Positions 44,432 through 53,011 of a stretch of 64,000 bases of DNA are shown here, in pieces. How positions within the stretch are numbered: the stretch's first letter is position 1; the number at the start of each line of letters is the position of its first letter. The notes under the pieces are model-generated. The model saw nothing but the letters and a program-made list of their open reading frames with translations, did not search any database and had not been told where the DNA came from. The stretch lies in the NCBI GenBank assembly GCA_015491995.1, contig WGFY01000043.1, forward strand, positions 1 to 64,000, given 5' to 3'. The stretch is from Mesoaciditoga sp. Lineage in GTDB: Bacteria > Thermotogota > Thermotogae > Mesoaciditogales > Mesoaciditogaceae. A program made the position numbers and the translations under genes.

Positions 44432-46132
44432 TTGAATGTGATGTTCTTTCATGATATGGAGGAATTGTTCTCTTTTTTGCAAAAAGAATATGGCTCAACT
44501 TGGTACAACAGGGTTTCTGTTAAAGTTTTAGACCGTTCTTCTAAAGTGGAAGATGGGAAATCCATGATCGAAGTTAGAATATCAGAATTGGATGAAATGG
44601 ATGGAGAGTTAAGCTTCGAAGAGATAAAAGATCTTTTGAAAAGCGAGGACAATTCGATTGAAGAGAGTGACAGAGAGGTTGAAGAGAATCTAAAAGAATA
44701 CGCGGAGCCAAGAGTCGTGATCAGCATTTCTTCTGACAGCAAGAAAGCTTATGCAACCATTTACCCTGGAATTGAAAGGGAAATGCCATCTGATGATGAG
44801 ATCTTGAAAATTGTTGAAAATAAAGGGATAAAGTACGGACTTAAGAAAGAGGAGATCGAGAAAGCTGTTGAAAAACGTTGTATTCTTAAGCCCTTTTTGA
44901 TAGCTGAGGGGACGAACCCTGCCAACTCTAAAGATGCCCAATTGAAATTGCTTTTTCCATCAAGTGGTGTTAAGCTGAAAAAAATAGATGAAGAAGATAA
45001 AGTGGACTACGCCTCAATGTACGAGGTCGTACATTGTTATGAGGGGGAGAGGCTTGCGATCAAGGCTCCTTCTAAAAAGGGGGAAAGTGGTTACGATGTT
45101 TTTGGAAAGGAGACTCCATCTAAGGAGCCAAAAGAGATCAATCTGTTGAAATTTGTCGGTGAAAATGTAAAACTTTCCAAGGACGGTAATTCGATCGTAT
45201 CTTCTGTTAAAGGTCAACCTTATTTTTCAAAAGAAAAAAAGATCAACGTGAGAGAAATATACGTTATTGAAGGTGATTTGGATTACAGTATTGGAAATAT
45301 CGATTTTTTGGGAACGATTTGGATAAAAGGAAATGCGGAAGAGGAATTCAAGATTAAAGCTGGGAAAGACGTTATAATAGATGGAATAGTTGGTGAGGTG
45401 GATGTGGAAGCTACAGGATCTGTCATCATCAAAGGCGGAGTGTTTGGCAAATTAAAAGGAAAAATAGTTTCACACAAAGATTTCAAGGCCAAATTTCTGA
45501 ATGAGGCGTTCATTATATCCTATGGTGATGTCAGTATAGATGAATACATCATGAACTCGCGAGTTATCTCAAAAGGTAACGTTGTGGTAAGGGGAAAAGG
45601 ATGGATAACCGGGGAAAGCGTAAAAGCATCTGGCGATGTTATAACGAATGTAATTGGGAGCATTTCAAAGGTTCCAACGCATATATCTGCCGGAATTAAT
45701 TTTGAGTTTTCCAGGAAAGCCGAAGAAGTGGAGATAAGTTTACAATCATATCTGACGAAACTCGGAGAAATATCTTCCATGATCAACAAGACCCTGTCTG
45801 CCTTCAAAAAGATCACCGATGGTATTCAAAAAGGAAACTTGTTGAGTTTTGCGAAGAGTTTGGAGAAAAGGAAAACTGAAGTTTTAGAAGAGATCGAACG
45901 GCTAAAAAATGAGTCCAAAGTTTTAAGACGCTCTGTGCAAATCGACGAAAGTGAAAAAAACTCAAAAGTGATCGTCAAAAAAAAGTGTTTTGAAGGGGCA
46001 CGAATCACCATTGCAAATGAAACGATAACCATTCATTCTGACATAGGGCCAACGATTTTCTCGTTAGATCAATTGAAACGGAAGATCATTGCCTCACCTT
46101 CTAAATCATGGAATGATGAGTCAAAGGATTAA
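44432..46132 (+). CDS. FapA / DUF342 family protein
   Basis: A 566-residue protein of the FapA (DUF342) family. An N-terminal domain of about 100 residues precedes the DUF342 core, opened by KAYATIYPGIEREMPSDDEI. Residues about 280-430 are a right-handed beta-helix-like region with repeated glycine and short strands (DVIIDGIVGEVDVEATGSV, GDVSIDEYIM, GNVVVRGKGWI). A coiled-coil helix (about 450-510) and a short beta domain follow. Named after a flagellar assembly role in Vibrio, but no flagellar genes are seen here and the function outside flagellates is unknown. TTG at 44432 has AAGGAGG seven bases upstream; an ATG three codons later is possible. Confidence 0.85.
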   Translation: MNVMFFHDMEELFSFLQKEYGSTWYNRVSVKVLDRSSKVEDGKSMIEVRISELDEMDGELSFEEIKDLLKSEDNSIEESDREVEENLKEYAEPRVVISISSDSKKAYATIYPGIEREMPSDDEILKIVENKGIKYGLKKEEIEKAVEKRCILKPFLIAEGTNPANSKDAQLKLLFPSSGVKLKKIDEEDKVDYASMYEVVHCYEGERLAIKAPSKKGESGYDVFGKETPSKEPKEINLLKFVGENVKLSKDGNSIVSSVKGQPYFSKEKKINVREIYVIEGDLDYSIGNIDFLGTIWIKGNAEEEFKIKAGKDVIIDGIVGEVDVEATGSVIIKGGVFGKLKGKIVSHKDFKAKFLNEAFIISYGDVSIDEYIMNSRVISKGNVVVRGKGWITGESVKASGDVITNVIGSISKVPTHISAGINFEFSRKAEEVEISLQSYLTKLGEISSMINKTLSAFKKITDGIQKGNLLSFAKSLEKRKTEVLEEIERLKNESKVLRRSVQIDESEKNSKVIVKKKCFEGARITIANETITIHSDIGPTIFSLDQLKRKIIASPSKSWNDESKD

Positions 46133-46141
46133 ACCTCCTTT

Positions 46142-46690
46142 TCACTTTGTCGATGTTTTTGAAAATATCTGTTCTTTGAATTCAGGTACACGCTTCATGA
46201 TTTCCAAGATCAACAGCGGGTACACCAGCAGCATGGCAAAGTATCCAACAATTCTTGAGGGCATGAGTACGGTGTAAGGAATTCTAAAAAGAGTGTGAAG
46301 AAAGTAAGGAACCATCACGACATCGGTTATAAATTGACCACTTCCCGTCGTAATCATAAGAGTTAAAAAATTCAATTTGCGTTTGAAAATATATTTATAC
46401 ATTGCCGCGGGAATCCAACCTGTCAATGCGGATGTTAACGTAAACTGTGGCATGTAGATACCCATTGGACTGACGAAAAAACCAATGATATCTGCCAATG
46501 CACCAACGATCAAGCCATCAACTGGATCGTACATAAATCCCGCAAGAAAAATGGGAAGTGCCCCAAAACCGATTCTTATCCCTTCCACACCGTAAAAGGA
46601 AATTCTGATAGACAGATACCTTGTTAAGACGATGCTTAGTGCTATGAGCATTGAATTCATGACCAACCTTTTCACTTTTGTCTCTTGCAA
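46142..46690 (-). CDS. folT: Folate-type ECF transporter S component (FolT-like)
   Basis: A 182-residue membrane protein with about six helices, substrate-binding component of an energy-coupling factor importer, FolT-like by its opening LVMNSMLIALSIVLTRYLSIRI and GIRIGFGALPIFLAGF. It should bind folate and work with shared EcfA/A'/T proteins encoded elsewhere. The TTG at 46690 is chosen because AAGGAGGAG lies eight bases upstream. A longer frame reaches 46777, but that would translate a terminator hairpin (46709-46755), so those 29 extra residues are rejected. It is convergent with the FapA gene, 9 bases apart. Confidence 0.85.
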   Translation of the reverse strand: MQETKVKRLVMNSMLIALSIVLTRYLSIRISFYGVEGIRIGFGALPIFLAGFMYDPVDGLIVGALADIIGFFVSPMGIYMPQFTLTSALTGWIPAAMYKYIFKRKLNFLTLMITTGSGQFITDVVMVPYFLHTLFRIPYTVLMPSRIVGYFAMLLVYPLLILEIMKRVPEFKEQIFSKTSTK

Positions 46691-46708
46691 CTTCTTCTCC
46701 TCCTTTTC

Positions 46709-46755
46709 AAAAACAAAGGAAACGGGATCATCAAGATCCCGTTTCCTTTGTTTTT
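46709..46755 (-). terminator. Strong terminator after the aminotransferase gene
   Basis: Two perfectly complementary 21-base arms (46709-46729 and 46735-46755) flank an ATCAA loop. The core is AAACGGGATC. On the minus strand the stem ends in a T-run. It separates the aminotransferase gene from folT and lies within a spurious N-terminal extension of the folT frame. Confidence 0.88.
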
Positions 46756-46812
46756 GGGGCTGGAAACGTTGAAACAACGCCCTTTTTCTCTTAAAACACG
46801 TATGCTAATATA

Positions 46813-47964
46813 TCATCTTTTCAGATATGATGTCAACCTTTCAACACCTTTTTTGATCAGCGCTTGCGATGTGGCAAATGATATCCTCGCAAATCCCAAT
46901 GTTCCAAATCCATCACCTGGAATCATTGCAACGCCAGCGTTTTCCATCAGATCCATACAAAGCTCCTCTGTTGTGCGAGCGTTCAGAAATTCGTTGAGAT
47001 CTATCATCACGTAAAAAGCACCTTTTGGTTTAAAAAATTTGAATTCAGCTTTTGAAAGCATTTGAACGATCAGATCACGTCGTTTTTTGTACTCATCCAT
47101 CATGTACTTCGTATCAACGCTAAGAGCTTTAAGCGCAGCCATCTGCGCAATTGAATTTATATTTGATGTGGTGTGCGATTGAATTTTTGCTATCTCTTTG
47201 GAAATTTCGAGCGGTGTGACAGAATAGCCCACACGCCATCCGGTCATGGCATGGCTCTTGGAAAAACCGTTGATTACTAGAGTTCTTTCTTTCATTTCAT
47301 CGAACGAAGCTATGGAAAGATGGGGAAGATCGTAAACCATTTTTTCATAAACTTCATCGGCCACGACGTATAGATCATGTGTTTTTGCGAAAAAGGCTAT
47401 CATTTTCAAAGTCTCCTCGTCGTAAACAGCTCCAGTTGGATTGTTTGGAGAATTGAAAAGTATCGCTTTTGTTTTGATGGTAACAGCTTTTTCCAGAGAT
47501 TCTTCCGTTGGAAGGTAATCATTTTCTGCAAATGTCTCAACTTGGACCGATTTTGCTTTCCACATTTCAATCTGAGGAATGTAGCTCACCCATGCTGGAG
47601 TTAAAACGATCACCTCGTCATCGGGATTCAATATTGCGCCAAATATGTTGAAAAGAGCTTGTTTTCCACCGTTAGATACCACTATTTCATCAGGTGAGTA
47701 CAAAAGTCCGTTGTCCTTTTTCAGCTTTTGGCATATTCCTTCACGTAATTCCAAAATTCCACTGGATTTCGTGTATTTGGTAAAATTTTTATTTATGGCT
47801 TCGATTGCAGCTTTTTTTACCTCGTTTGGTGTTGCAAAATCTGGTTCTCCTGCTGTGAATAAAACAAGATCTTTTCCTTGCTTTTTCAAACTTTTCGCTC
47901 TTGAATCGATCCTCAAAGTTACAGACGATTTTATGAATTCTATCGTTTGCGAAAGCTTTTGCAT
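46813..47964 (-). CDS. aspC: Aspartate aminotransferase-type PLP enzyme
   Basis: A 383-residue class I/II aminotransferase. The PLP lysine is in NGFSKSHAMTGWRVGY; other anchors are NNPTGAVY, VVADEVYEKMVYD and the C-terminal arginine region GFGTLGFARISFA. It matches the aspartate/prephenate aminotransferase subgroup Ib of thermophiles. The likely reaction is aspartate plus 2-oxoglutarate to oxaloacetate plus glutamate; other amino acids are possible. GAGGTG precedes the ATG. It follows the large secreted-protein gene by only four bases, so they share a transcript ending at the hairpin at 46.7 kb. Confidence 0.9.
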   Translation of the reverse strand: MQKLSQTIEFIKSSVTLRIDSRAKSLKKQGKDLVLFTAGEPDFATPNEVKKAAIEAINKNFTKYTKSSGILELREGICQKLKKDNGLLYSPDEIVVSNGGKQALFNIFGAILNPDDEVIVLTPAWVSYIPQIEMWKAKSVQVETFAENDYLPTEESLEKAVTIKTKAILFNSPNNPTGAVYDEETLKMIAFFAKTHDLYVVADEVYEKMVYDLPHLSIASFDEMKERTLVINGFSKSHAMTGWRVGYSVTPLEISKEIAKIQSHTTSNINSIAQMAALKALSVDTKYMMDEYKKRRDLIVQMLSKAEFKFFKPKGAFYVMIDLNEFLNARTTEELCMDLMENAGVAMIPGDGFGTLGFARISFATSQALIKKGVERLTSYLKR

Positions 47965-47968
47965 TTTA

Positions 47969-49345
47969 TCACCTCAATATAAGTTGCCAGATAAAATTTG
48001 CGTTTTTGTCCATCTTCATCTGGAAAATACCTCCGGATTGAAGTGGATATTGAAGAGTTTCTTTTATCATTTTTCCAATATCAACATATCCGATTAGAAA
48101 TGCGTTGCTCCAAATTTGACTTGAGAAATCCATGTAATTTCCGATTTTTTTTGCCTTGGGAGAGGAGTTTAAATAATTCATCGTCTCATTTGGAGCCATA
48201 TCGCTGAAAATGACTTTGCCAGGGTAGAAGATGGTGTAATCAGATGTTGTAACGGTACCCTCGATCGTATCATCTCTCAAGACGGTGTGACCCTTCCAAG
48301 TGAAGGTAGCGGAAGCGCTTTTAGATATTTCAGGTATGTACTTGGATATATCTTTTGAAAGATATGCCGTTGCAATGTAATGTGATGATTTCGAAGAGAT
48401 GTTCATACTCATTAAAGCCTTTCCATTCCAATGATCTGCCAGTTCACGTGCCTCTTCTTTTGTAACTTTACCGTTTTTTTCAAGGCCAAGGTCTTTTGAG
48501 TAATCTTTCAGTATTTCATATAATTCTGATGGGTCTGCAACGTCTGCGGCTATCCAAAAATCTCCAGTTGCCGGTTTATCCTCCAGCAATTTTGCGTTTG
48601 GCTTGAAAGACAGAATTTTTGTCTTAAGCGTTAGATTCTTGTATTCAAATTTCGAAATACCTGTTATCATTAAGGAACCATTTTTCACCTCTCCGTAAGC
48701 ATACGTATCACTTGGTATCATATCCAAAGTTGAATTGTCTGTCAAGTTGGCATTCGTGTATACGCTGAACCAAGCATCTTTGGGTATATTCCCTTTGAAC
48801 ACAAAGGTTGAATTCTTCCCGTCGTAAGAGTTCATGGATTCTTCCTCGAATCTCGGAGAATTAGATATCAAAACGTATCCATCATGGTCGAGAGTGTAAA
48901 ATGTGAGATCTCCTGTGCTAAAAGTTTTGAAAGTGGTACCGTTTATCGTTTTAGAGCCGACATTTCCTCCCACTAAAGATGAAAGCAGGTTCAGTATCGT
49001 TTTGGAATTGTTTTTGAGCGCAATAGCGAGATCGAATTGGGAATTTGAAATATTTGCTTTTCCGAAAATCACGAAGTCGTTTTCTGTGGCCATCCATATT
49101 TGTGATGCTTTTGTTCCCATGGAGACGGCTGTTTGACTGACTGAAGCTTGAATCAGATTTTCTATGCCAAGATCATTTAGCAGAAAGGAAAAGACATCTA
49201 CTTTTTTCAAAGCGGCGTAATTTTGAGAGTTGTTTTTGAAAGCGGCTACGAAGTCGATTTTCTTTGGCACAAAATTCATAACACCTTGTGCAAATGCAAG
49301 AGCAGAAAAAAGAACTATTAACACACTAAAGTACACTTTTTTCAT
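47969..49345 (-). CDS. Large exported protein of unknown function
   Basis: A 458-residue secreted or periplasmic protein. Signal peptide about residues 1-19 (SVLIVLFSALAFAQ). The mature part is beta-rich with repeated short strands and many Asn, Ser and Lys; there are no cysteines and no catalytic motif I recognise. The opening MNFVPKKIDFVAAFKNN and the alternation of strand pairs resemble DUF3352-type proteins, which is a weak guess. AGGGAGG precedes the ATG. It is cotranscribed with the aminotransferase downstream and with the ferritin-like gene upstream (15 bases). Confidence 0.75.
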   Translation of the reverse strand: MKKVYFSVLIVLFSALAFAQGVMNFVPKKIDFVAAFKNNSQNYAALKKVDVFSFLLNDLGIENLIQASVSQTAVSMGTKASQIWMATENDFVIFGKANISNSQFDLAIALKNNSKTILNLLSSLVGGNVGSKTINGTTFKTFSTGDLTFYTLDHDGYVLISNSPRFEEESMNSYDGKNSTFVFKGNIPKDAWFSVYTNANLTDNSTLDMIPSDTYAYGEVKNGSLMITGISKFEYKNLTLKTKILSFKPNAKLLEDKPATGDFWIAADVADPSELYEILKDYSKDLGLEKNGKVTKEEARELADHWNGKALMSMNISSKSSHYIATAYLSKDISKYIPEISKSASATFTWKGHTVLRDDTIEGTVTTSDYTIFYPGKVIFSDMAPNETMNYLNSSPKAKKIGNYMDFSSQIWSNAFLIGYVDIGKMIKETLQYPLQSGGIFQMKMDKNANFIWQLILR

Positions 49346-49360
49346 GGTGAAACCTCCCTT

Positions 49361-49840
49361 TTAATTTTGTTGAGATTTCAAGGCGAAAAGATTTCGGACA
49401 TGCCCGACTTCCTCACGTATGATCCTTGATAAAACCTCTTTTGATCTTTTCTCCCGTACGAGATCGTACAATTCCTCGTAAAAGATGACCGTTTCTTTTT
49501 CAATGCCAATGGAGAAATTGAGAATATCGTCAAGGGTCATTTTCTTGGATTTTTCTATCATTTCCCCTACATTTGGAAATATTTTGTCTTCAACTAAACT
49601 TTTCACGTATTTTGATGCTTCTTCCCAAAATGTTGGTTCTATCTCTTCTGTAAGCCCTTGTAAAAGTCTTTTAAAATCTTTGGCGTGCTGTTTTTCTTGG
49701 GATGCAAGGTAAGAAAAGAACTCTTTTTTTTTGAGATCGTCAAATGTTTTTGAAAGATGATCGTAAAATTTCTCTCCGTCTTCTTCTATTTTAAGAGCCA
49801 TTTCAAGCAATTCGTTCGAAGAGTAAAGAAAATCGTTCAT
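49361..49840 (-). CDS. Ferritin-like / rubrerythrin-domain diiron protein
   Basis: A 159-residue four-helix protein with a complete diiron ligand set for the rubrerythrin-type family: Glu20 in KIEEDGEKFY, Glu49-x-x-His52 in EKQH, Glu114/Glu116 in GIEKETVIFY, and Glu144-x-x-His147 in EEVGH. It lacks the rubredoxin domain of true rubrerythrin, so electrons would have to come from a separate rubredoxin. Probable role: reduction of peroxide or oxygen, or iron handling. ATG overlaps the stop of the flavoprotein gene by four bases, so the pair is coupled. Confidence 0.88.
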   Translation of the reverse strand: MNDFLYSSNELLEMALKIEEDGEKFYDHLSKTFDDLKKKEFFSYLASQEKQHAKDFKRLLQGLTEEIEPTFWEEASKYVKSLVEDKIFPNVGEMIEKSKKMTLDDILNFSIGIEKETVIFYEELYDLVREKRSKEVLSRIIREEVGHVRNLFALKSQQN

Positions 49841-51054
49841 ATCATTCCTCCTTCGCTCAATTCAGCCAATTCAACGTATTTCAAGATATCAGATCTGATA
49901 CTTTCTCCATTTTCAACCAATTTTTTCATTCTCAAAGCTTCCTGAGTCTTAATTCCTATTGCTATGGAGCCAACGAACCTCCCTTTTTCAAGGATCACTT
50001 TCTTGTAAATACCTCTACTCATATCCCCTTGAGAAGCGAAACGAAAATTCCCATCATCCGGATTTGTTTTGCCTGTTGACAACAAATTTATTCCAGCTAC
50101 TTTTAACATGTTAGACATGATGGAACCTGTGTAAGTTCTATTTTGAGAAGCCAGAACTCCGGCAAGCGCCCGCGCCTGTTCTACTGAGGGTGGGACAGTC
50201 CCATAAACAACGTTATCGTATTGAGCGACATCTCCTACAGCGTAAACGCCGTTAGCATTTGTCTTCAAATGTTCGTCGATGACTATGCCTCTTTCAACCT
50301 TTATACCGCTTTTTTTGGCTACGTTTGTGTTGGAGCGCACCCCAACCGAAAAAATGACAACGTCGGCATTTATCGATGTTTTGTCCGAGAAGGAAATTTT
50401 CTCTACTTTTTTCTCTCCACCGAGCTCAGCTGTGGCTTTTCCAAGTAAAAAGTTTATACCGTATGATCTTTCGAGTTGTTTTTTTAAAACGGTGGCAGCC
50501 TGCTTATCAAGTTGGCGTGGAAGAAGGTAAGGGAAAAATTCCACAACGCTAACTTCATTTTCGCCAGCTTGTTTCAGTGCGGCAGCCATCTCTATGCCGA
50601 GTATTCCACCACCTATCACGACAATTTTCGTAGAGTGACCGTAGTGCTTTTTGATATTCTCGACATCATCATAATCTCTAAGTGTATAAATATTTTCCAG
50701 ATCATTTCCTTTTATTGGTAAAACGAAACATTTTGAGCCATTTGCGAAGATGAAAGCGTCATATGACATGATTTTACCAGCTTTACTCCTTGCTTTCTTG
50801 TCGTTGATGTTCAGCTCCACGATCGGATCTGAAAGGTGAAGTTTTACGTTGTGAGAATCGTACCATTTTTCATTGTAAGGGGTTATGTCTTTTATCGTCG
50901 CTTCGTTAGCCAACACTTCTATAAGCCTTGGTCTCCAATAAAAAGGACGTTTTTCATCTGTGAAAACATCTATCTTGGCATCAAAATTCAACTTTTTTAG
51001 CTCTTTTATCAAAGTTACAGATCCTACTCCATTTCCGGCAATCACCAACTTCAT
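49837..51054 (-). CDS. NAD(P)H:rubredoxin oxidoreductase-like FAD enzyme
   Basis: A 405-residue two-dinucleotide-fold flavoprotein. FAD motif: KLVIAGNGVGSVTLIKEL at the start and GVYAVGDVAQYD later. NAD(P)H motif: KIVVIGGGILGIEMAAALKQ. It is related to NADH oxidases, nitrite reductase flavin subunits and NADH:rubredoxin oxidoreductase (NROR). There is no redox-active cysteine near residue 42, so it is not a CoA-disulfide reductase. Coupling with a rubrerythrin-like gene favours a rubredoxin reductase role in oxygen defence. ATG at 51054 lies eight bases after GGAGG; an ATG two codons earlier is too close. Confidence 0.87.
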   Translation of the reverse strand: MKLVIAGNGVGSVTLIKELKKLNFDAKIDVFTDEKRPFYWRPRLIEVLANEATIKDITPYNEKWYDSHNVKLHLSDPIVELNINDKKARSKAGKIMSYDAFIFANGSKCFVLPIKGNDLENIYTLRDYDDVENIKKHYGHSTKIVVIGGGILGIEMAAALKQAGENEVSVVEFFPYLLPRQLDKQAATVLKKQLERSYGINFLLGKATAELGGEKKVEKISFSDKTSINADVVIFSVGVRSNTNVAKKSGIKVERGIVIDEHLKTNANGVYAVGDVAQYDNVVYGTVPPSVEQARALAGVLASQNRTYTGSIMSNMLKVAGINLLSTGKTNPDDGNFRFASQGDMSRGIYKKVILEKGRFVGSIAIGIKTQEALRMKKLVENGESIRSDILKYVELAELSEGGMI

Positions 51055-51124
51055 ATCCATCTCCTCCTTTGGAGTGAACTTGTTAATGTTTTTTTACTGA
51101 GAAAACGAACGAAATCCCCTATTT

Positions 51125-51152
51125 ATTTTACCATTTTGTTAAGCTCAATCAA
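51125..51152 (-). promoter_or_regulatory. Promoter of the flavoprotein/ferritin-like operon
   Basis: On the minus strand: TTGATT (51147-51152), a 16-base spacer and TAAAAT (51125-51130) with TG one base upstream of the -10 box. Confidence 0.55.
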
Positions 51153-51174
51153 AGCACGTGCACTCTATCAAATA

Positions 51175-51183
51175 TGTTATAAT
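51175..51183 (+). promoter_or_regulatory. Extended -10 promoter of the rimO-recA-rny operon
   Basis: TGTTATAAT: perfect TATAAT with an upstream TG, 17 bases before the first start codon. No clear -35. It is divergent from the flavoprotein promoter, sharing a 45-base region. Confidence 0.5.
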
Positions 51184-51200
51184 TTCAAAGGTGATTTGAA

Positions 51201-51737
51201 TTGGGAAAAGTTAAGACTCCAGATTTGGTGAATTTGGTTTGTGTGGTTTTTGGAAACAATTTTAAATACAGGCTTAAAAGTGTTTTAGATCTTCTTGTTC
51301 CTGAATTCGGACAGGTTGATTTTGTCTCTAAGCCATTGGATTTTTCTTCGTTCACTTCCTATTACAAAAAAGAGATGGGCGAAGGATTGGAAAGTCGCAT
51401 AGTGAGTTTTGAGCCTTTGATCCACCCTTATGAGCTTGCTAACGCAAAAAAAATCACTAACTCTGTGGAGAACGAGCTTTCAATAAGCGGTAAGAGAATT
51501 GTGAACATCGATGCCGGTTATGTTCACCATAGTCAATTCGTACTTGCCTCCACCAAACAATGGGGCAGTAGGGTGTATCTCAGGCATGGAATATATGCCG
51601 AAGTTACACTTCTCTTCCTTAAAGGGCATTTTCGCTCCTGGGAAATGACTTATCCCAATTACAGAACTATCGAGTACATAGAAGAGTTGGAAAAGGTAAG
51701 AGCTCTGTACATGAAGAAAAAGAGGAAGAGGAATTAG
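51201..51737 (+). CDS. DUF4416 family protein
   Basis: A 178-residue soluble protein matching DUF4416, found mainly in Thermotogota and deltaproteobacterial-type genomes (from memory). Recognisable parts are PDLVNLVCVVFGNNF at the start, YYKKEMG, the middle NIDAGYVHHSQFVLASTKQ and LRHGIYAEVTLLFLKG, and SWEMTYPNYRT. The conserved His and acidic residues suggest an enzyme or ligand-binding fold, but no function is established. The start is TTG with AAAGGTG upstream. It opens a seven-gene-plus run with rimO, pgsA, thpR, recA, recX, rny and glpP. Confidence 0.85.
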   Translation: MGKVKTPDLVNLVCVVFGNNFKYRLKSVLDLLVPEFGQVDFVSKPLDFSSFTSYYKKEMGEGLESRIVSFEPLIHPYELANAKKITNSVENELSISGKRIVNIDAGYVHHSQFVLASTKQWGSRVYLRHGIYAEVTLLFLKGHFRSWEMTYPNYRTIEYIEELEKVRALYMKKKRKRN

Positions 51738-51739
51738 AT

Positions 51740-53011
51740 GTGAAAGTATGGATTGATGTTCTTGGCTGTCCCAAAAACGAGGCAGATTCTTCTGCAATAA
51801 TGGCACTTTTGATGAAAAAAGGCCATGAAATTGTTAAGGATCCCGCAGAAGCTGATGTCATTGTGGTAAACACGTGCGGTTTTATAGCCTCCGCCAAAGA
51901 AGAATCTGTGGATGAGATTTTCAAAGTGTTGAATTACAAAAAGAGAACGATAGTTCATGGTTGTCTTATCCAAAGATACTCAAAAGAGATGAGGAAAGGG
52001 ATACCTGAAGTAGACGCTTTTTTGGGAGTTGTGACCCCTCAAAAAGTCGTAAAAGCCGTTGAAAATCCACAGGATTTTGTTTCAATTCCAGAACCGATTT
52101 ATGAGTTTGCTGGAAGAGGTTTTGGCGATAAGTCTTACGCTTATCTAAAAGTCGGAGATGGTTGTAACAGAAGATGTGCCTTCTGTGCCATACCCTTGAT
52201 AAAAGGTTCTTTGAAAAACAGAAGAATCGTGGATCTTGTTAAAGAGGCAAAAGAATTGATCGCCATGGGAAAGCGGGAAATCATTCTTGTGTCTCAAGAT
52301 TTGACTCAATATTGCGATGGCAATGAAAAAATCGTGGAACTCATGAAAGAACTGGACAAGATAGACGGTGATTTCTACATTCGTTTGCTTTATCTTTATC
52401 CGGACGGCGTAGATGATGAGTTGATTGATTTCGTTGGACATTCTCGTCATTTTTTACACTATTTTGACATTCCCATTCAACATGCTTCCTCAAAAATTCT
52501 TAACGCCATGAATAGAAATTCGAATGTGAATGAACTAAGAACTAAATTCTTGAAGATCCGGAATTCCATTGATGACGCGATCTTGCGTACAACGGTGATG
52601 GTTGGCTTTCCTTCTGAAGGTGATGATGAATTCGAAGAACTGTTGAACTTTATAACCGATGTGAAATTCGACAGACTTGGAGCATTTATCTATTCCGAAG
52701 AAGAAAGAACTGGCGCGTGCTCAATCGAGCCCAAAATCCCTAAACAGGTGGCTCAAGAACGTTATGATAGACTGATGAGCGTTCAGAGGGAAATAAGCCT
52801 TGAAAGGAACAAAAAATATCTTGGAAAGATCTTCAAAACACTTGTTGAGGGCATAGAAGAAGAAATGTATTATGGAAGGACTTACATGGATGCGCCTGAA
52901 ATAGATGGATACGTGCATTTTTCATCTGAAAAGTGTTTAAAAGTTGGGGATTTTGTGAATGTCAAGATCGAAGATTACGAATTTTATGATTTAGAAGGAA
53001 TTGAATCATGA
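51740..53011 (+). CDS. rimO: Ribosomal protein S12 methylthiotransferase RimO
   Basis: A 423-residue radical-SAM enzyme that methylthiolates the conserved aspartate of ribosomal protein S12. Domains: N-terminal UPF0004 with three cluster cysteines (DVLGCPKNEADS, VNTCGFI, HGCLIQRY), radical SAM with GDGCNRRCAFCAIP, and a C-terminal TRAM domain. The LGCPKN form of the first motif distinguishes RimO from the tRNA-modifying MiaB and MtaB. It starts with GTG two bases after the DUF4416 stop and overlaps pgsA by four bases. A paralogue, mtaB, lies at 60 kb. Confidence 0.94.
   Translation: MKVWIDVLGCPKNEADSSAIMALLMKKGHEIVKDPAEADVIVVNTCGFIASAKEESVDEIFKVLNYKKRTIVHGCLIQRYSKEMRKGIPEVDAFLGVVTPQKVVKAVENPQDFVSIPEPIYEFAGRGFGDKSYAYLKVGDGCNRRCAFCAIPLIKGSLKNRRIVDLVKEAKELIAMGKREIILVSQDLTQYCDGNEKIVELMKELDKIDGDFYIRLLYLYPDGVDDELIDFVGHSRHFLHYFDIPIQHASSKILNAMNRNSNVNELRTKFLKIRNSIDDAILRTTVMVGFPSEGDDEFEELLNFITDVKFDRLGAFIYSEEERTGACSIEPKIPKQVAQERYDRLMSVQREISLERNKKYLGKIFKTLVEGIEEEMYYGRTYMDAPEIDGYVHFSSEKCLKVGDFVNVKIEDYEFYDLEGIES

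Noticed and set aside
46691-46777. Longer N-terminus of FolT
   Set aside because: It would translate a perfect 21-bp terminator stem of the upstream gene, and a better start with a ribosome binding site lies at 46690.
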